From assembly GCA_900318375.1 (NCBI GenBank), contig ONKG01000024.1:1-55812 (forward strand): 55,812 nt of DNA, written 5' to 3'. Positions within the stretch are counted from its first letter, which is position 1; each line of letters starts with the position of its first letter. A program made the translations under genes and the position numbers. Under the pieces are notes generated by a model. That model saw only the letters and a list, made by a program, of their open reading frames with translations, had not been told where the DNA came from and did no database searches. This stretch comes from an uncultured Lachnospiraceae bacterium (GTDB lineage: Bacteria; Bacillota; Clostridia; Lachnospirales; Lachnospiraceae). Positions 35,753-43,484 of this stretch are shown here, one piece after another.

Positions 35753-35968
35753 ATGTCGAAAAAAATGTTTATGAAAGCCGATGAGGTAGCTGAGCTTCTG
35801 GATGTCTCCAAATCTTATGCATACAAACTCATTCGGAAAATGAATCAGGACTTGAAGAAAAGAGGGTGTGTAGTGATTCCTGGAAGGGTAGACAGAACAT
35901 ATTTCTTCGATCATTTTTACGGAACTGGTATAAAAGACAGTGAGGAGGTGGCAGATGCCGGTATATAA
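35753..35968 (+). CDS. Excisionase-like helix-turn-helix protein
   Basis: A 71-residue protein with a single MerR/excisionase-type winged helix (MKADEVAELLDVSKSYAYKLIRKMN) and a basic remainder. Such proteins bend DNA at the ends of integrative elements and direct the integrase to excision. Its end overlaps the integrase start (35955) by 14 nt, the usual xis-int coupling. The ribosome site (AAGGGGG) is about 11 nt before the ATG. Confidence 0.8.
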   Translation: MSKKMFMKADEVAELLDVSKSYAYKLIRKMNQDLKKRGCVVIPGRVDRTYFFDHFYGTGIKDSEEVADAGI

Positions 35969-37127
35969 AGACAAAAACGGAAAATGGTATGTGATGCTCA
36001 GATATACAGACTGGACCGGTAAAAAGAAACAGAAATGTCAGCGTGGATTCTCCAAAAAGTCTGAGGCTGCGGAATGGGAGAAAGAGTTTAAACTTCAGAA
36101 GAGGGCCAATGTTGATATGACCCTGGAGAGTTTTTACGAACTGTATGAACAGGATGTAAAGCCGAAACTTAAGGAAAATACATGGCTGACAAAACAAAGC
36201 ATCATTGAGAGTAAGATCCTTCCTTATCTGGGCAAGAGGAAACTCTCAGATATTTCTGCTAAAGATATTGTTGACTGGCAGAATACGGTGAGAAAGCTTC
36301 CGGGAACGAATGGAAATACTGTTTCAGAATCCTACATGCGGACGATTCATAATCAGCTTTCTGCAATGTTTAACCATGCGATTCGCTATTACAGCCTTCA
36401 GATCAACCCGGCGCAGAGGGCTGGAAGTATGGGAAAAGCCGAGAGCAGGGAAATGAAGTTCTGGACCAAAGAGCAATACTTGAAGTTTGCGGAAGCAATG
36501 ATGGAGAGACCGATATACTATTATGCTTTTGAAGTGCTCTACTGGACTGGTGTACGTGAAGGGGAACTTCTGGCACTGACGCCTGAGGATTTCGATTTCG
36601 AGGGAAAAATGCTGAGAATCAATAAATCCTTCCAGCGCATAAAGGGGCAGGATGTTATTACATCTCCTAAGACAGAAGCGGGAAACCGTGTTATTGCAAT
36701 CCCCGCGTTTCTTTGTGAGGAAATCAAGGATTGTCTGAAGATGTTTTATCATATTCAGCCGACAGACAGGATCTTTCATCTGTCAAAAAGCAAACTCTGT
36801 TCAGCTATGGAAAGAGGGAGCAATAAGGCAGGTGTGCCTCGAATCCGTGTCCATGATCTCAGACATTCCCATGTTTCACTTTTGATCAATCAGGGATTCA
36901 GTGCATTTGAGATCGGCAAACGTGTCGGACACAGTGGAGAGAAAATTACTTATCATTACGCACATCTATTTCCAAACAAACAGTTGGATATGGCAGATTT
37001 CCTCGAGCGCGAGTGGCAGGCTGATTCTCAGAAAGATGGTTCCGGTTTATGTATGGAAAACAGTCGGGTGGAATCTATATTAAGCATGAATAAGGAAAAT
37101 GATGGAGGAAATGCACATGTCGGTTAA
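35955..37127 (+). CDS. int: Tyrosine recombinase/integrase
   Basis: A 390-residue site-specific recombinase. The N-terminal AP2-like arm-binding segment (MPVYKDKNGKWYVMLRYTDW) precedes a SAM-like core-binding domain (LESFYELYEQDVKPKLKENT) and the catalytic domain with R201 (GVREGE), H300/R303 (HDLRHSH), H326 (VGHSGE) and the nucleophile Y335 (TYHYAH). All expected catalytic residues are present. The ATG at 35955 has GAGGAGG upstream. The C-terminus extends about 50 residues beyond the catalytic Tyr and overlaps the next gene by 11 nt. It should integrate and excise the island; the target appears to be next to guaA. Confidence 0.93.
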   Translation: MPVYKDKNGKWYVMLRYTDWTGKKKQKCQRGFSKKSEAAEWEKEFKLQKRANVDMTLESFYELYEQDVKPKLKENTWLTKQSIIESKILPYLGKRKLSDISAKDIVDWQNTVRKLPGTNGNTVSESYMRTIHNQLSAMFNHAIRYYSLQINPAQRAGSMGKAESREMKFWTKEQYLKFAEAMMERPIYYYAFEVLYWTGVREGELLALTPEDFDFEGKMLRINKSFQRIKGQDVITSPKTEAGNRVIAIPAFLCEEIKDCLKMFYHIQPTDRIFHLSKSKLCSAMERGSNKAGVPRIRVHDLRHSHVSLLINQGFSAFEIGKRVGHSGEKITYHYAHLFPNKQLDMADFLEREWQADSQKDGSGLCMENSRVESILSMNKENDGGNAHVG

Positions 37128-37452
37128 GAATCTGGACCAACAAGGAAGATGGAGAAATAAGATGGTTGCGTTCCGGGTCTCCCCGGAAGAGGATGCTCTG
37201 ATTGAATCAGCTGTCCGGATGACCGGTCTTACTAAGCAGGATTATATTACACGGCGGCTGACCCACAGAGAAGTCGTTGTTCAGGGGAATCCAAAGGTAT
37301 ACAGGGCTCTTCGAGAGGAGATGATGAAAATCTGCTCTGAGTTGAAGAGAATTGCAAGCGGGGAGGAAATCAATCAGGATTTGCTTTTCCGGGTCGACAT
37401 GATGACAGCAATAATGGATGGTATGAAAATAGAGGATGATTGGAGAAGATAA
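37117..37452 (+). CDS. Small DNA-binding protein, probably ribbon-helix-helix
   Basis: A 111-residue protein with a MobC/RHH-like N-terminal half (NKMVAFRVSPEEDALIESAV, RMTGLTKQDYITRRL): a basic beta strand followed by two helices. The rest is helical. Such proteins accompany int in mobilizable elements of Clostridia and may act in relaxosome assembly or regulation. The ATG at 37117 has GGAGG 8 nt upstream and overlaps the end of int. Not assigned to a named family with certainty. Confidence 0.6.
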   Translation: MSVKNLDQQGRWRNKMVAFRVSPEEDALIESAVRMTGLTKQDYITRRLTHREVVVQGNPKVYRALREEMMKICSELKRIASGEEINQDLLFRVDMMTAIMDGMKIEDDWRR

Positions 37453-37577
37453 TCTAAGAGAACTGTAAAAGATAACTTATCCCCCTCGATAAACGAAACA
37501 ATAGAAGGTATAGACTCAGACCGGATACCCGTACGATGGTATCCGGTCATTTTTTGGATTATTACAGGAGATAAAAC

Positions 37578-38108
37578 ATGACAGAATATCTGACATCTGA
37601 AGCTCAGCTTACTCCGTACATGGCTTTTCCCAGATTCCTGATCGATCAGAAACTGTCAGAGTTTACCCGTATTCTGTACGTTGTGCTCCTGGACAGGGCC
37701 AGGATGTCGTTGAGAAACGGGAAGTGGATGGATGAGGAGGGCCATGTATACATCATTTACCCTGTCGCGGATCTGGCAAGGGACTTGCACAAGAGTGAGA
37801 TGACCATCAAGAACAGTCTTGCAGCATTAGAGGAGAAGAAACTGATCCGCCGGATTAGGGGCAGACCGGGTTATCCTACAAGGATTTATGTAATGACCTG
37901 TATACAGACAGACAGTATTCTTTCTCACAGACAGACAAAAAATGAACCCTCTGAGAGACAGAATATTACTTCGAAGGCAGACATAAATCTGTCCTCTAAT
38001 AAAAACTATATAAATAAACAAAAGAAACAAAAATATCAATACCCGTATTGTGAGCGGGATCATTTTTACCAGAGAACATATGAATGCAGCGAGGAGGAGA
38101 GCTTATGA
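37578..38108 (+). CDS. Replication initiator protein A, N-terminal-type (RepA_N-like)
   Basis: A 176-residue protein starting EYLTSEAQLTPYMAFPRFLI and containing LSEFTRILYVVLLDRARMS, YIIYPVADLARDLHKSEMTI and LAALEEKKLIRR, the winged-helix pattern of RepA_N/replication-initiator proteins of Gram-positive plasmids and integrative elements. The C-terminal third is polar and Asn/Lys/Gln-rich. It overlaps the following DnaC-like gene by 4 nt, an initiator plus helicase-loader pair, suggesting that the element can replicate as a circle after excision (inference). Confidence 0.75.
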   Translation: MTEYLTSEAQLTPYMAFPRFLIDQKLSEFTRILYVVLLDRARMSLRNGKWMDEEGHVYIIYPVADLARDLHKSEMTIKNSLAALEEKKLIRRIRGRPGYPTRIYVMTCIQTDSILSHRQTKNEPSERQNITSKADINLSSNKNYINKQKKQKYQYPYCERDHFYQRTYECSEEESL

Positions 38109-38944
38109 GTTTGATTGAAGGAAAGGAATATCAGGAGCAGGCAGTCAATGGAACTGATATCTGCGGACCCGATGAATATATTGATGCAGATGGGCTGCGA
38201 GTCTGTGCCATCTGTCATAAGCCCAGACAGATCCGCAGGACTGTCCTTGGCAGAGAAATTATCCCTTCTGTTCCGTGTAGGTGCGAGGAGGAGGAGCGAA
38301 GCAGGAAAGAGGCTGAGCGTCTGAGGAGGGAGTTCCAGCAGGACATCTCACGCATGAAAGCGGATGGCCTGCAGTATGAGTCTTTATATGACTGTTGCTT
38401 CTCCAATGACAATCACAAGAATCCGCAGATGCAGTACGCCCATAAGTACGTTGAACACTGGCATGAAATGAAGGAAAAGGGCATCGGCTTATTGCTTTGG
38501 GGACCTGTTGGATCCGGAAAGACCTTTATGGCAGGATGCATTGCTAATGCGCTGTTGGAAAAAAGGATTCCAGTACTGATGACCAACTTTGCCAGAATCC
38601 TGAATTACCTTACAGGAATGTTCAGCGAGGAGAGAAATCAATTCATCAACAACTTGAACCGCTACAGTCTGTTGGTTCTTGATGATCTTGGGATTGAAAG
38701 AAACACAGAATTTGCTATGGAACAGATTTTCAATGTGATCGATAGCAGGATCCAGTGCAAGAAGCCTATGGTTGTCTGCACCAATCTGGAGTTGGAGGAA
38801 TTGAAGAATCCTCCGGATCTTGAGCACAAAAGATATTATGAACGCATCCGTGAGCACTGTGTCCCGGTAAAGGTAAATGCATATGGGTTTCGGGAAGAAA
38901 ACATAAAAGAAACAGTCCGAACGGCAACCCGGTTTCTCCATTGA
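38105..38944 (+). CDS. Element-borne DnaC-like helicase loader
   Basis: A 279-residue AAA+ ATPase. A Cys cluster near the N-terminus (VCAICHKPRQI...PCRCEEEE) resembles the zinc finger of DnaC/DnaI; the ATPase has Walker A LLWGPVGSGKTFMAGCI, Walker B LLVLDDLGIERN and sensor MVVCTNLELEEL. It is distinct in sequence from the chromosomal loader at 9143-10123. The ATG at 38105 has GAGGAGG. It probably loads the host replicative helicase at the element's origin together with the RepA-like protein. Confidence 0.87.
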   Translation: MSLIEGKEYQEQAVNGTDICGPDEYIDADGLRVCAICHKPRQIRRTVLGREIIPSVPCRCEEEERSRKEAERLRREFQQDISRMKADGLQYESLYDCCFSNDNHKNPQMQYAHKYVEHWHEMKEKGIGLLLWGPVGSGKTFMAGCIANALLEKRIPVLMTNFARILNYLTGMFSEERNQFINNLNRYSLLVLDDLGIERNTEFAMEQIFNVIDSRIQCKKPMVVCTNLELEELKNPPDLEHKRYYERIREHCVPVKVNAYGFREENIKETVRTATRFLH

Positions 38945-39271
38945 TTTCAAAAATGCGCATGCTCATAGGTCATAGGAGATTACTATTCCTTGTTTTATGG
39001 AAGTGAGGGAGTGGCGCTATCTGTAGAGCAAGTATCGCCAGTCGAATACATTTTCCCTGCCAGTAAAATGTCGACCTGTCAAACTTGATGGGGATTGCGC
39101 TTCTCGTCTACCGACTCGGTCCGTGCTTAACGCGTGCCAAAGGGCACGCAGCACCCCCATACCCTCGCAGTGTATCTGCCTGAACGTCCGGAGGACGGCA
39201 AAGAAAAGATTCTGGCTAACAACAGGATGTTCGCACGAGAACCTCTGGCATAGAAAGGAGGTAAGGATTAT
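38945..39271. other. Non-coding region upstream of mobC: probable oriT
   Basis: No gene on the + strand; the minus-strand frames are not credible. It holds several hairpins: TGGCGCTA/TATCGCCA (39013-39020, 39034-39041), GCGTGCC/GGCACGC with an AAAG loop (39132-39138, 39143-39149) and CGTCC/GGACG (39185-39189, 39193-39197). Inverted repeats immediately before mobC-mobA are typical of transfer origins of MobA-type elements. The nick site cannot be placed. Confidence 0.55.
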
Positions 39272-39655
39272 ATGGCAAGAAAAGAGGATAACGAAAAGAA
39301 AACACGTCTCGTTACAGTACGTCTGACTTCTGAAGAGTATGACATCCTTTGTGAAGGCGCGAAAGAAGCGGGAATGTCTAAATCGGAATACCTGCGTCAC
39401 ATGACTGTCTTCGGAAAAGTAGATGTTCATGTTCATATCGAAGTTGGGCTGGCAAAGCTGGAAGAAATCGGTCGTGAGTTTTCCAGAATCGGGAACAACC
39501 TGAATCAGCTGACCAGATATTTTAACGCGGGAGGTCCGGCAACCATGGAGATGTATGCGATGCTGACGCACTGTATCAATCAGCTTATGGAGATGAGATC
39601 TACAGTGATGGAACTGGGAGGTGAGGTGCGTGGCTGTCTTAAAGCACCTGGCTAA
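39272..39655 (+). CDS. mobC: Mobilization accessory protein MobC
   Basis: A 127-residue relaxosome protein: a basic N-terminus (MARKEDNEKKTRLVTVRLTS) forming a ribbon-helix-helix, then EEYDILCEGAKEAGMSKSEY and the MobC signature around EIGREFSRIGNNLNQLTRYF. MobC helps open the origin of transfer and place the relaxase. The ATG at 39272 has AAAGGAGG upstream. The relaxase gene overlaps its end by 26 nt. Confidence 0.9.
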   Translation: MARKEDNEKKTRLVTVRLTSEEYDILCEGAKEAGMSKSEYLRHMTVFGKVDVHVHIEVGLAKLEEIGREFSRIGNNLNQLTRYFNAGGPATMEMYAMLTHCINQLMEMRSTVMELGGEVRGCLKAPG

Positions 39656-41339
39656 TAAAAATGCCAATTATGGAAAAGCCCTGGAATATCTGATGTTTCA
39701 GCACACAGAGGGCGGAAAACCTGTACGCAATCTGGAAGGTGACCTTCTGATGAGGGACACTTTTATCATTGATGGAATCAATTGCGAAGCCTTTGCGTTT
39801 GACAGAGCCTGCAGAGATGTGAATCAGAAGTTTAACAAAAACCAAAAGAGAGGGGAAATCAAATCCCATCATTATATTCTCAGCTTTGATCCAAGAGATC
39901 AGACGGATCATGGACTTACTCCTGAAAGAGCGCAGCAACTAGGTATGGAGTTTGCATCCCGAAATTTTCCTGGCCATCAGGTTCTTGTCTGCACACATAC
40001 CGACGGTCATAATCAGAGCGGAAATATTCATGTTCATATGATCCTGAACAGCGTGAGAAAACTGGATGTCGAGAGACAGATTTTTATGGAGCGGGATAGT
40101 GACTGCCGTGCCGGTGGAAAGCATCATGTCACAAGACGATACTTCAATTACCTTCTTCAGGATGTCATGGACATGTGTCAAAGAGAAGGTTTATATCAGG
40201 TTGATTTGCTCTCGCCGGCGGCAACCAGGATTACAGAAAAAGAATATCGGGCTAAGCAACGCGGGCAGGAGAAGTTGGACAATCTGAACGCGCAAATCAT
40301 TGCCGCAAAAATGATTCCGCGTCACACCACATTCCAGACACAAAAGCAGTTTCTGCGAGATGCAATCCTGAAAACAGCTGCAGAAGCATCCTCTCTGCAG
40401 GAATTCAAGTCTTTTCTGAATGAGAAATATGGGATTCAAGTCAAAGAACAACGTGGCGTATTCAGCTATCTGCATCCAGAACGAACGAAGTACATACGCG
40501 GACGTACTTTGGGAACAGACTATGAAAAAGAACATATCCAGGAACTGATCAGACAGGGCATACAGGAGAGAGAACAGGCAGACGTAGAGGCGAAAACCGC
40601 TAAAGCACGGGCAGAGGATGAGAAGAATACTGTGTTTTTCCTTGGTGTAAGGTACAACACAACTTATGATCCCTCTTACAACTATTATTCAAATCCTGTC
40701 GCCATACTTTTTGTTCGTTCTGAACTCCAGCTCGTGACAGATCTGCAGACTTGTATCAAAGCACACTATAGCAAAGCATATGCGGAGAAGGTGAATCTTT
40801 CCAACCTGCAGAAGGCTGCTCGCACTGTCTGCTATATTCAGGAACATGGTATAGGGTCCAGAGAAGAGCTCCGTGAAGAAAGAAACAGGGTCCAGGAAAA
40901 AGTAAATCACACAGAAAAGGCTATTAAACACACGGAAGATCGATTAAGAATAATCAATGAGCAGATACATTATGCTGGCCAATATTATTCCAACAAAAAT
41001 GTCCATAAGGAATATTTGCATGCGCTTAGCAGATATTTTTACCGCTCCCGCCACACTGATGAACTGGACAAATATGATGAAGCGGTCAGGTATTTCAAAA
41101 CCAAAGCCGGCGGAAAGATTCCATCAATCAATGCCCTGAAAAAAGAGAAAGAAGAACTGCTGACCAGAAAGTCCTCCCTGGAAACAACTCTTCAGTCTGA
41201 GAAAAGGTCTCTGGAAGAACTAAGGACCGCAGCCTACAACATATCCTGGTTGCTAAATGGTGAGAAGGAACAAAACCGTAGTACAGAAAGTATATGCACA
41301 AGGAAGGAGCCTTCTCGAAGGATGGATTTGTCATTATGA
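39630..41339 (+). CDS. mobA: Relaxase MobA/VirD2 family
   Basis: A 569-residue relaxase that nicks oriT and pilots the strand during transfer. The N-terminal domain has the catalytic Tyr region (KNANYGKALEYLM) and the three-histidine metal motif (CTHTDGHNQSGNIHVHMIL). The middle and C-terminal parts are helical and rich in Glu/Arg/Lys, with coiled-coil stretches (about residues 405-470). The GTG at 39630 follows GGGAGGT; a GTG at 39621 is also in frame. No coupling protein or mating-channel genes follow, so the element must borrow another element's conjugation machinery. Confidence 0.92.
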   Translation: MAVLKHLANKNANYGKALEYLMFQHTEGGKPVRNLEGDLLMRDTFIIDGINCEAFAFDRACRDVNQKFNKNQKRGEIKSHHYILSFDPRDQTDHGLTPERAQQLGMEFASRNFPGHQVLVCTHTDGHNQSGNIHVHMILNSVRKLDVERQIFMERDSDCRAGGKHHVTRRYFNYLLQDVMDMCQREGLYQVDLLSPAATRITEKEYRAKQRGQEKLDNLNAQIIAAKMIPRHTTFQTQKQFLRDAILKTAAEASSLQEFKSFLNEKYGIQVKEQRGVFSYLHPERTKYIRGRTLGTDYEKEHIQELIRQGIQEREQADVEAKTAKARAEDEKNTVFFLGVRYNTTYDPSYNYYSNPVAILFVRSELQLVTDLQTCIKAHYSKAYAEKVNLSNLQKAARTVCYIQEHGIGSREELREERNRVQEKVNHTEKAIKHTEDRLRIINEQIHYAGQYYSNKNVHKEYLHALSRYFYRSRHTDELDKYDEAVRYFKTKAGGKIPSINALKKEKEELLTRKSSLETTLQSEKRSLEELRTAAYNISWLLNGEKEQNRSTESICTRKEPSRRMDLSL

Positions 41340-41359
41340 ATCATCAAATTGTGAAGTGA

Positions 41360-41404
41360 TGAAATAGTTAAGGCGTCGCAAAAAAGTACGCCTTAACTAT
41401 TTCA
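41360..41404 (+). terminator. Perfect 17-bp inverted repeat after mobA
   Basis: TGAAATAGTTAAGGCGT (41360-41376) and ACGCCTTAACTATTTCA (41388-41404) with an 11-nt loop. The stem sits 20 bp after the mobA stop; the following sequence is only moderately T-rich (TTAACTG), so it may be a terminator or a miniature element's ends. Confidence 0.55.
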
Positions 41405-41569
41405 TTAACTGTGCCGCCATTGTATGAAGCATTCGTCGACGGTGTATTAGGGACGATTTTTTTACCTAACTATTTGAAATCAGGCCTGCAGGAGTAGCAA
41501 TTATGAAATGATTATTATCAGTGTTTTATATGAAAATAGGGTCATGTGGGGATGGGAAGGAAGGGAAAA

Positions 41570-41779
41570 ATGGTAATTCCTACGGAGCTGCGCTATAATA
41601 ATATATCTGATTTAATCAAGTAGATGACAGATGTAGTCTTTGACATCCGTGCAAAAATTCTTGAAATGGGTATTTGTGTAAAGGTATCTTGCACACTTCG
41701 AACATATAATACAGGCGCTGGAATGGACCTGACAGGTCATCGGGAGATTGACAATGAGTTTAAGTGCGAATGTAAATGA
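41570..41779 (+). pseudogene. Small open frame interrupted by TAG, upstream of hsdM
   Basis: A strong ribosome site (GGAAGGAAGGG) precedes ATG 41570, which reads 17 codons (MVIPTELRYNNISDLIK) to TAG at 41621-41623; the next codon is ATG and the same frame continues 51 codons (starts MTDVVFDIRAKILEMG) to TGA at 41777-41779, overlapping hsdM by 26 nt. It may be one 68-codon gene with a nonsense codon, two tiny coupled frames, or a leader peptide. I recognise no family. Position before a restriction operon would suit a small control protein. Confidence 0.35.
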
Positions 41780-43484
41780 AAAAGCGGCTCTGATCTGGGC
41801 AATCGCTGACAAACTGACCGGAGTATATAAACCGCATGAATATGGCGAAGTAATCCTGCCTCTGACCGTGATCCGGCGTTTTGACTGTATTCTAGCTGAT
41901 ACAAAGGATGCTGTTCTTGAGAAATACGAACATGTAAAAAAACTTCCCATGAAGGATATCCTGCTCCGGAATGTGTCTGGAAAAGCATTTTATAACACCA
42001 GCAAATATACATTTGAGAGACTTTTGGATGATCCCGATAACATTGAGGCTAACTTCCGTGATTACCTGAATGGATTCTCGGAGAATGTACTGGACATTCT
42101 TGAAAAGTTCCGATTTGACGGACAGATTACCATGATGGCCAATAAAGGCATCCTCTATATTGTAATCAAGGAATTTACTTCTCCAAGGGCGAATCTCCAT
42201 CCGGATGTCATCTCTAATCTGGAAATGGGCTATATCTTTGAGGAAATAATCCGTAGGTTCTCCGAGTCACACAATGAGGACGCTGGACAGCACTACACAC
42301 CCCGTGAAGTCATCCAGCTGATGGTCAATATTCTTTTCTATGACGACAACGATGTCCTCTCCGGCAATAATGTAGCCAAAACCCTCTACGATCCCGCCTG
42401 CGGAACCGGTGGCATGCTCTCCGTGGCGGAGGAATATCTGCATCAGCTGAACTCCTCGACCGAGCTCATGGGGTTTGGTCAGGAACTAAATGACCAGACA
42501 TTCGCGATTTGCAAGGCAGACATGCTCATCAAGGGCAACAACGCTGATTTTATCAAGGACGGCAATACGCTCTCTGACGACCAGTTTGAAGGCCAGACTT
42601 TTGACTACATTCTTTCTAATCCGCCATTTGGACGAGAATGGAAAAATGAGAAGTCTGCCGTCGAAAAAGAAGCGAAGAAGGGCTTTGCCGGGCGCTTCGG
42701 GTATGGACTTCCGGCAGCCAGTGACGGCCAGATGCTCTTTTTGATGACTGCCATAGCCAAGATGAAGGACAGAAACCAGGGCGGCAGCCGCATTGCTATC
42801 ATTCACAATGGATCCCCTCTCTTTACTGGTGATGCTGGAAGTGGCCCCTCTGACATTCGCAAATATATTCTGGAAAACGATCTGTTGGAAGCGATCATCG
42901 CCCTGCCCAATGACATCTTTTATAATACTGGCATTGCAACCTATATCTGGGTTCTTTCCAACAAGAAAGCTGGCACGAAGCGCGAGGGAAAGGTCCAACT
43001 GATCAATGCCAACGGTCTCTATGAGAAACGCCGTAAGGCGCTGGGAAATAAGCGCAATGACATCCCGGAGAGCGCGATTCAGGAGATTACCCAGTTGTAC
43101 GGTGATTTCAGGAAAAGTGAGATTAGCATGATCTTTGACAACGAGGACTTCGGGTATACCAAAATCGTGGTGGAACGTCCCCTATGTGATGGAGAAGGAC
43201 TGCCCATTCTAAAGAAAGGAAAAAAACAGCCAGATTCCTCTCTTCGTGACACGGAAAATGTTCCTCTCAAAGAGGACATTGACCAGTACTTCGCTCGGGA
43301 AGTTCTGCCATTTGCTCCCGACGCCTGGATTGACAGAAAGAAATCCAAAGTTGGCTATGAGATACCTTTTACCCGTTATTTCTACAAATACGAGGCTCCC
43401 AGACCGTCTGCCGAGATAATGGCGGAAATCTTGGAACTGGAGACAGAACTCTCCGGCAGCCTGGAGGAGGTGTTTGACCTGTGA
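41754..43484 (+). CDS. hsdM: Type I restriction-modification DNA methyltransferase subunit HsdM
   Basis: A 576-residue N6-adenine methyltransferase subunit. Residues about 1-140 are the HsdM N-terminal helical domain; the catalytic domain has the SAM motif DPACGTGGML (from D213) and the active-site NPPF (289-292), with YTPREVIQLM before it. It methylates host DNA in complex with HsdS and is required for cleavage with HsdR. The ATG at 41754 has GGGAG 7 nt upstream; a TTG at 41748 is also in frame. Its stop overlaps the GTG start of hsdS (GTGA), so translation is coupled. Confidence 0.96.
   Translation: MSLSANVNEKAALIWAIADKLTGVYKPHEYGEVILPLTVIRRFDCILADTKDAVLEKYEHVKKLPMKDILLRNVSGKAFYNTSKYTFERLLDDPDNIEANFRDYLNGFSENVLDILEKFRFDGQITMMANKGILYIVIKEFTSPRANLHPDVISNLEMGYIFEEIIRRFSESHNEDAGQHYTPREVIQLMVNILFYDDNDVLSGNNVAKTLYDPACGTGGMLSVAEEYLHQLNSSTELMGFGQELNDQTFAICKADMLIKGNNADFIKDGNTLSDDQFEGQTFDYILSNPPFGREWKNEKSAVEKEAKKGFAGRFGYGLPAASDGQMLFLMTAIAKMKDRNQGGSRIAIIHNGSPLFTGDAGSGPSDIRKYILENDLLEAIIALPNDIFYNTGIATYIWVLSNKKAGTKREGKVQLINANGLYEKRRKALGNKRNDIPESAIQEITQLYGDFRKSEISMIFDNEDFGYTKIVVERPLCDGEGLPILKKGKKQPDSSLRDTENVPLKEDIDQYFAREVLPFAPDAWIDRKKSKVGYEIPFTRYFYKYEAPRPSAEIMAEILELETELSGSLEEVFDL

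Noticed and set aside
39017-39667. Minus-strand 216-codon frame over the oriT-like region and mobC
   Set aside because: Overlaps well-supported mobC on the other strand and has no family resemblance; the region is better read as oriT.
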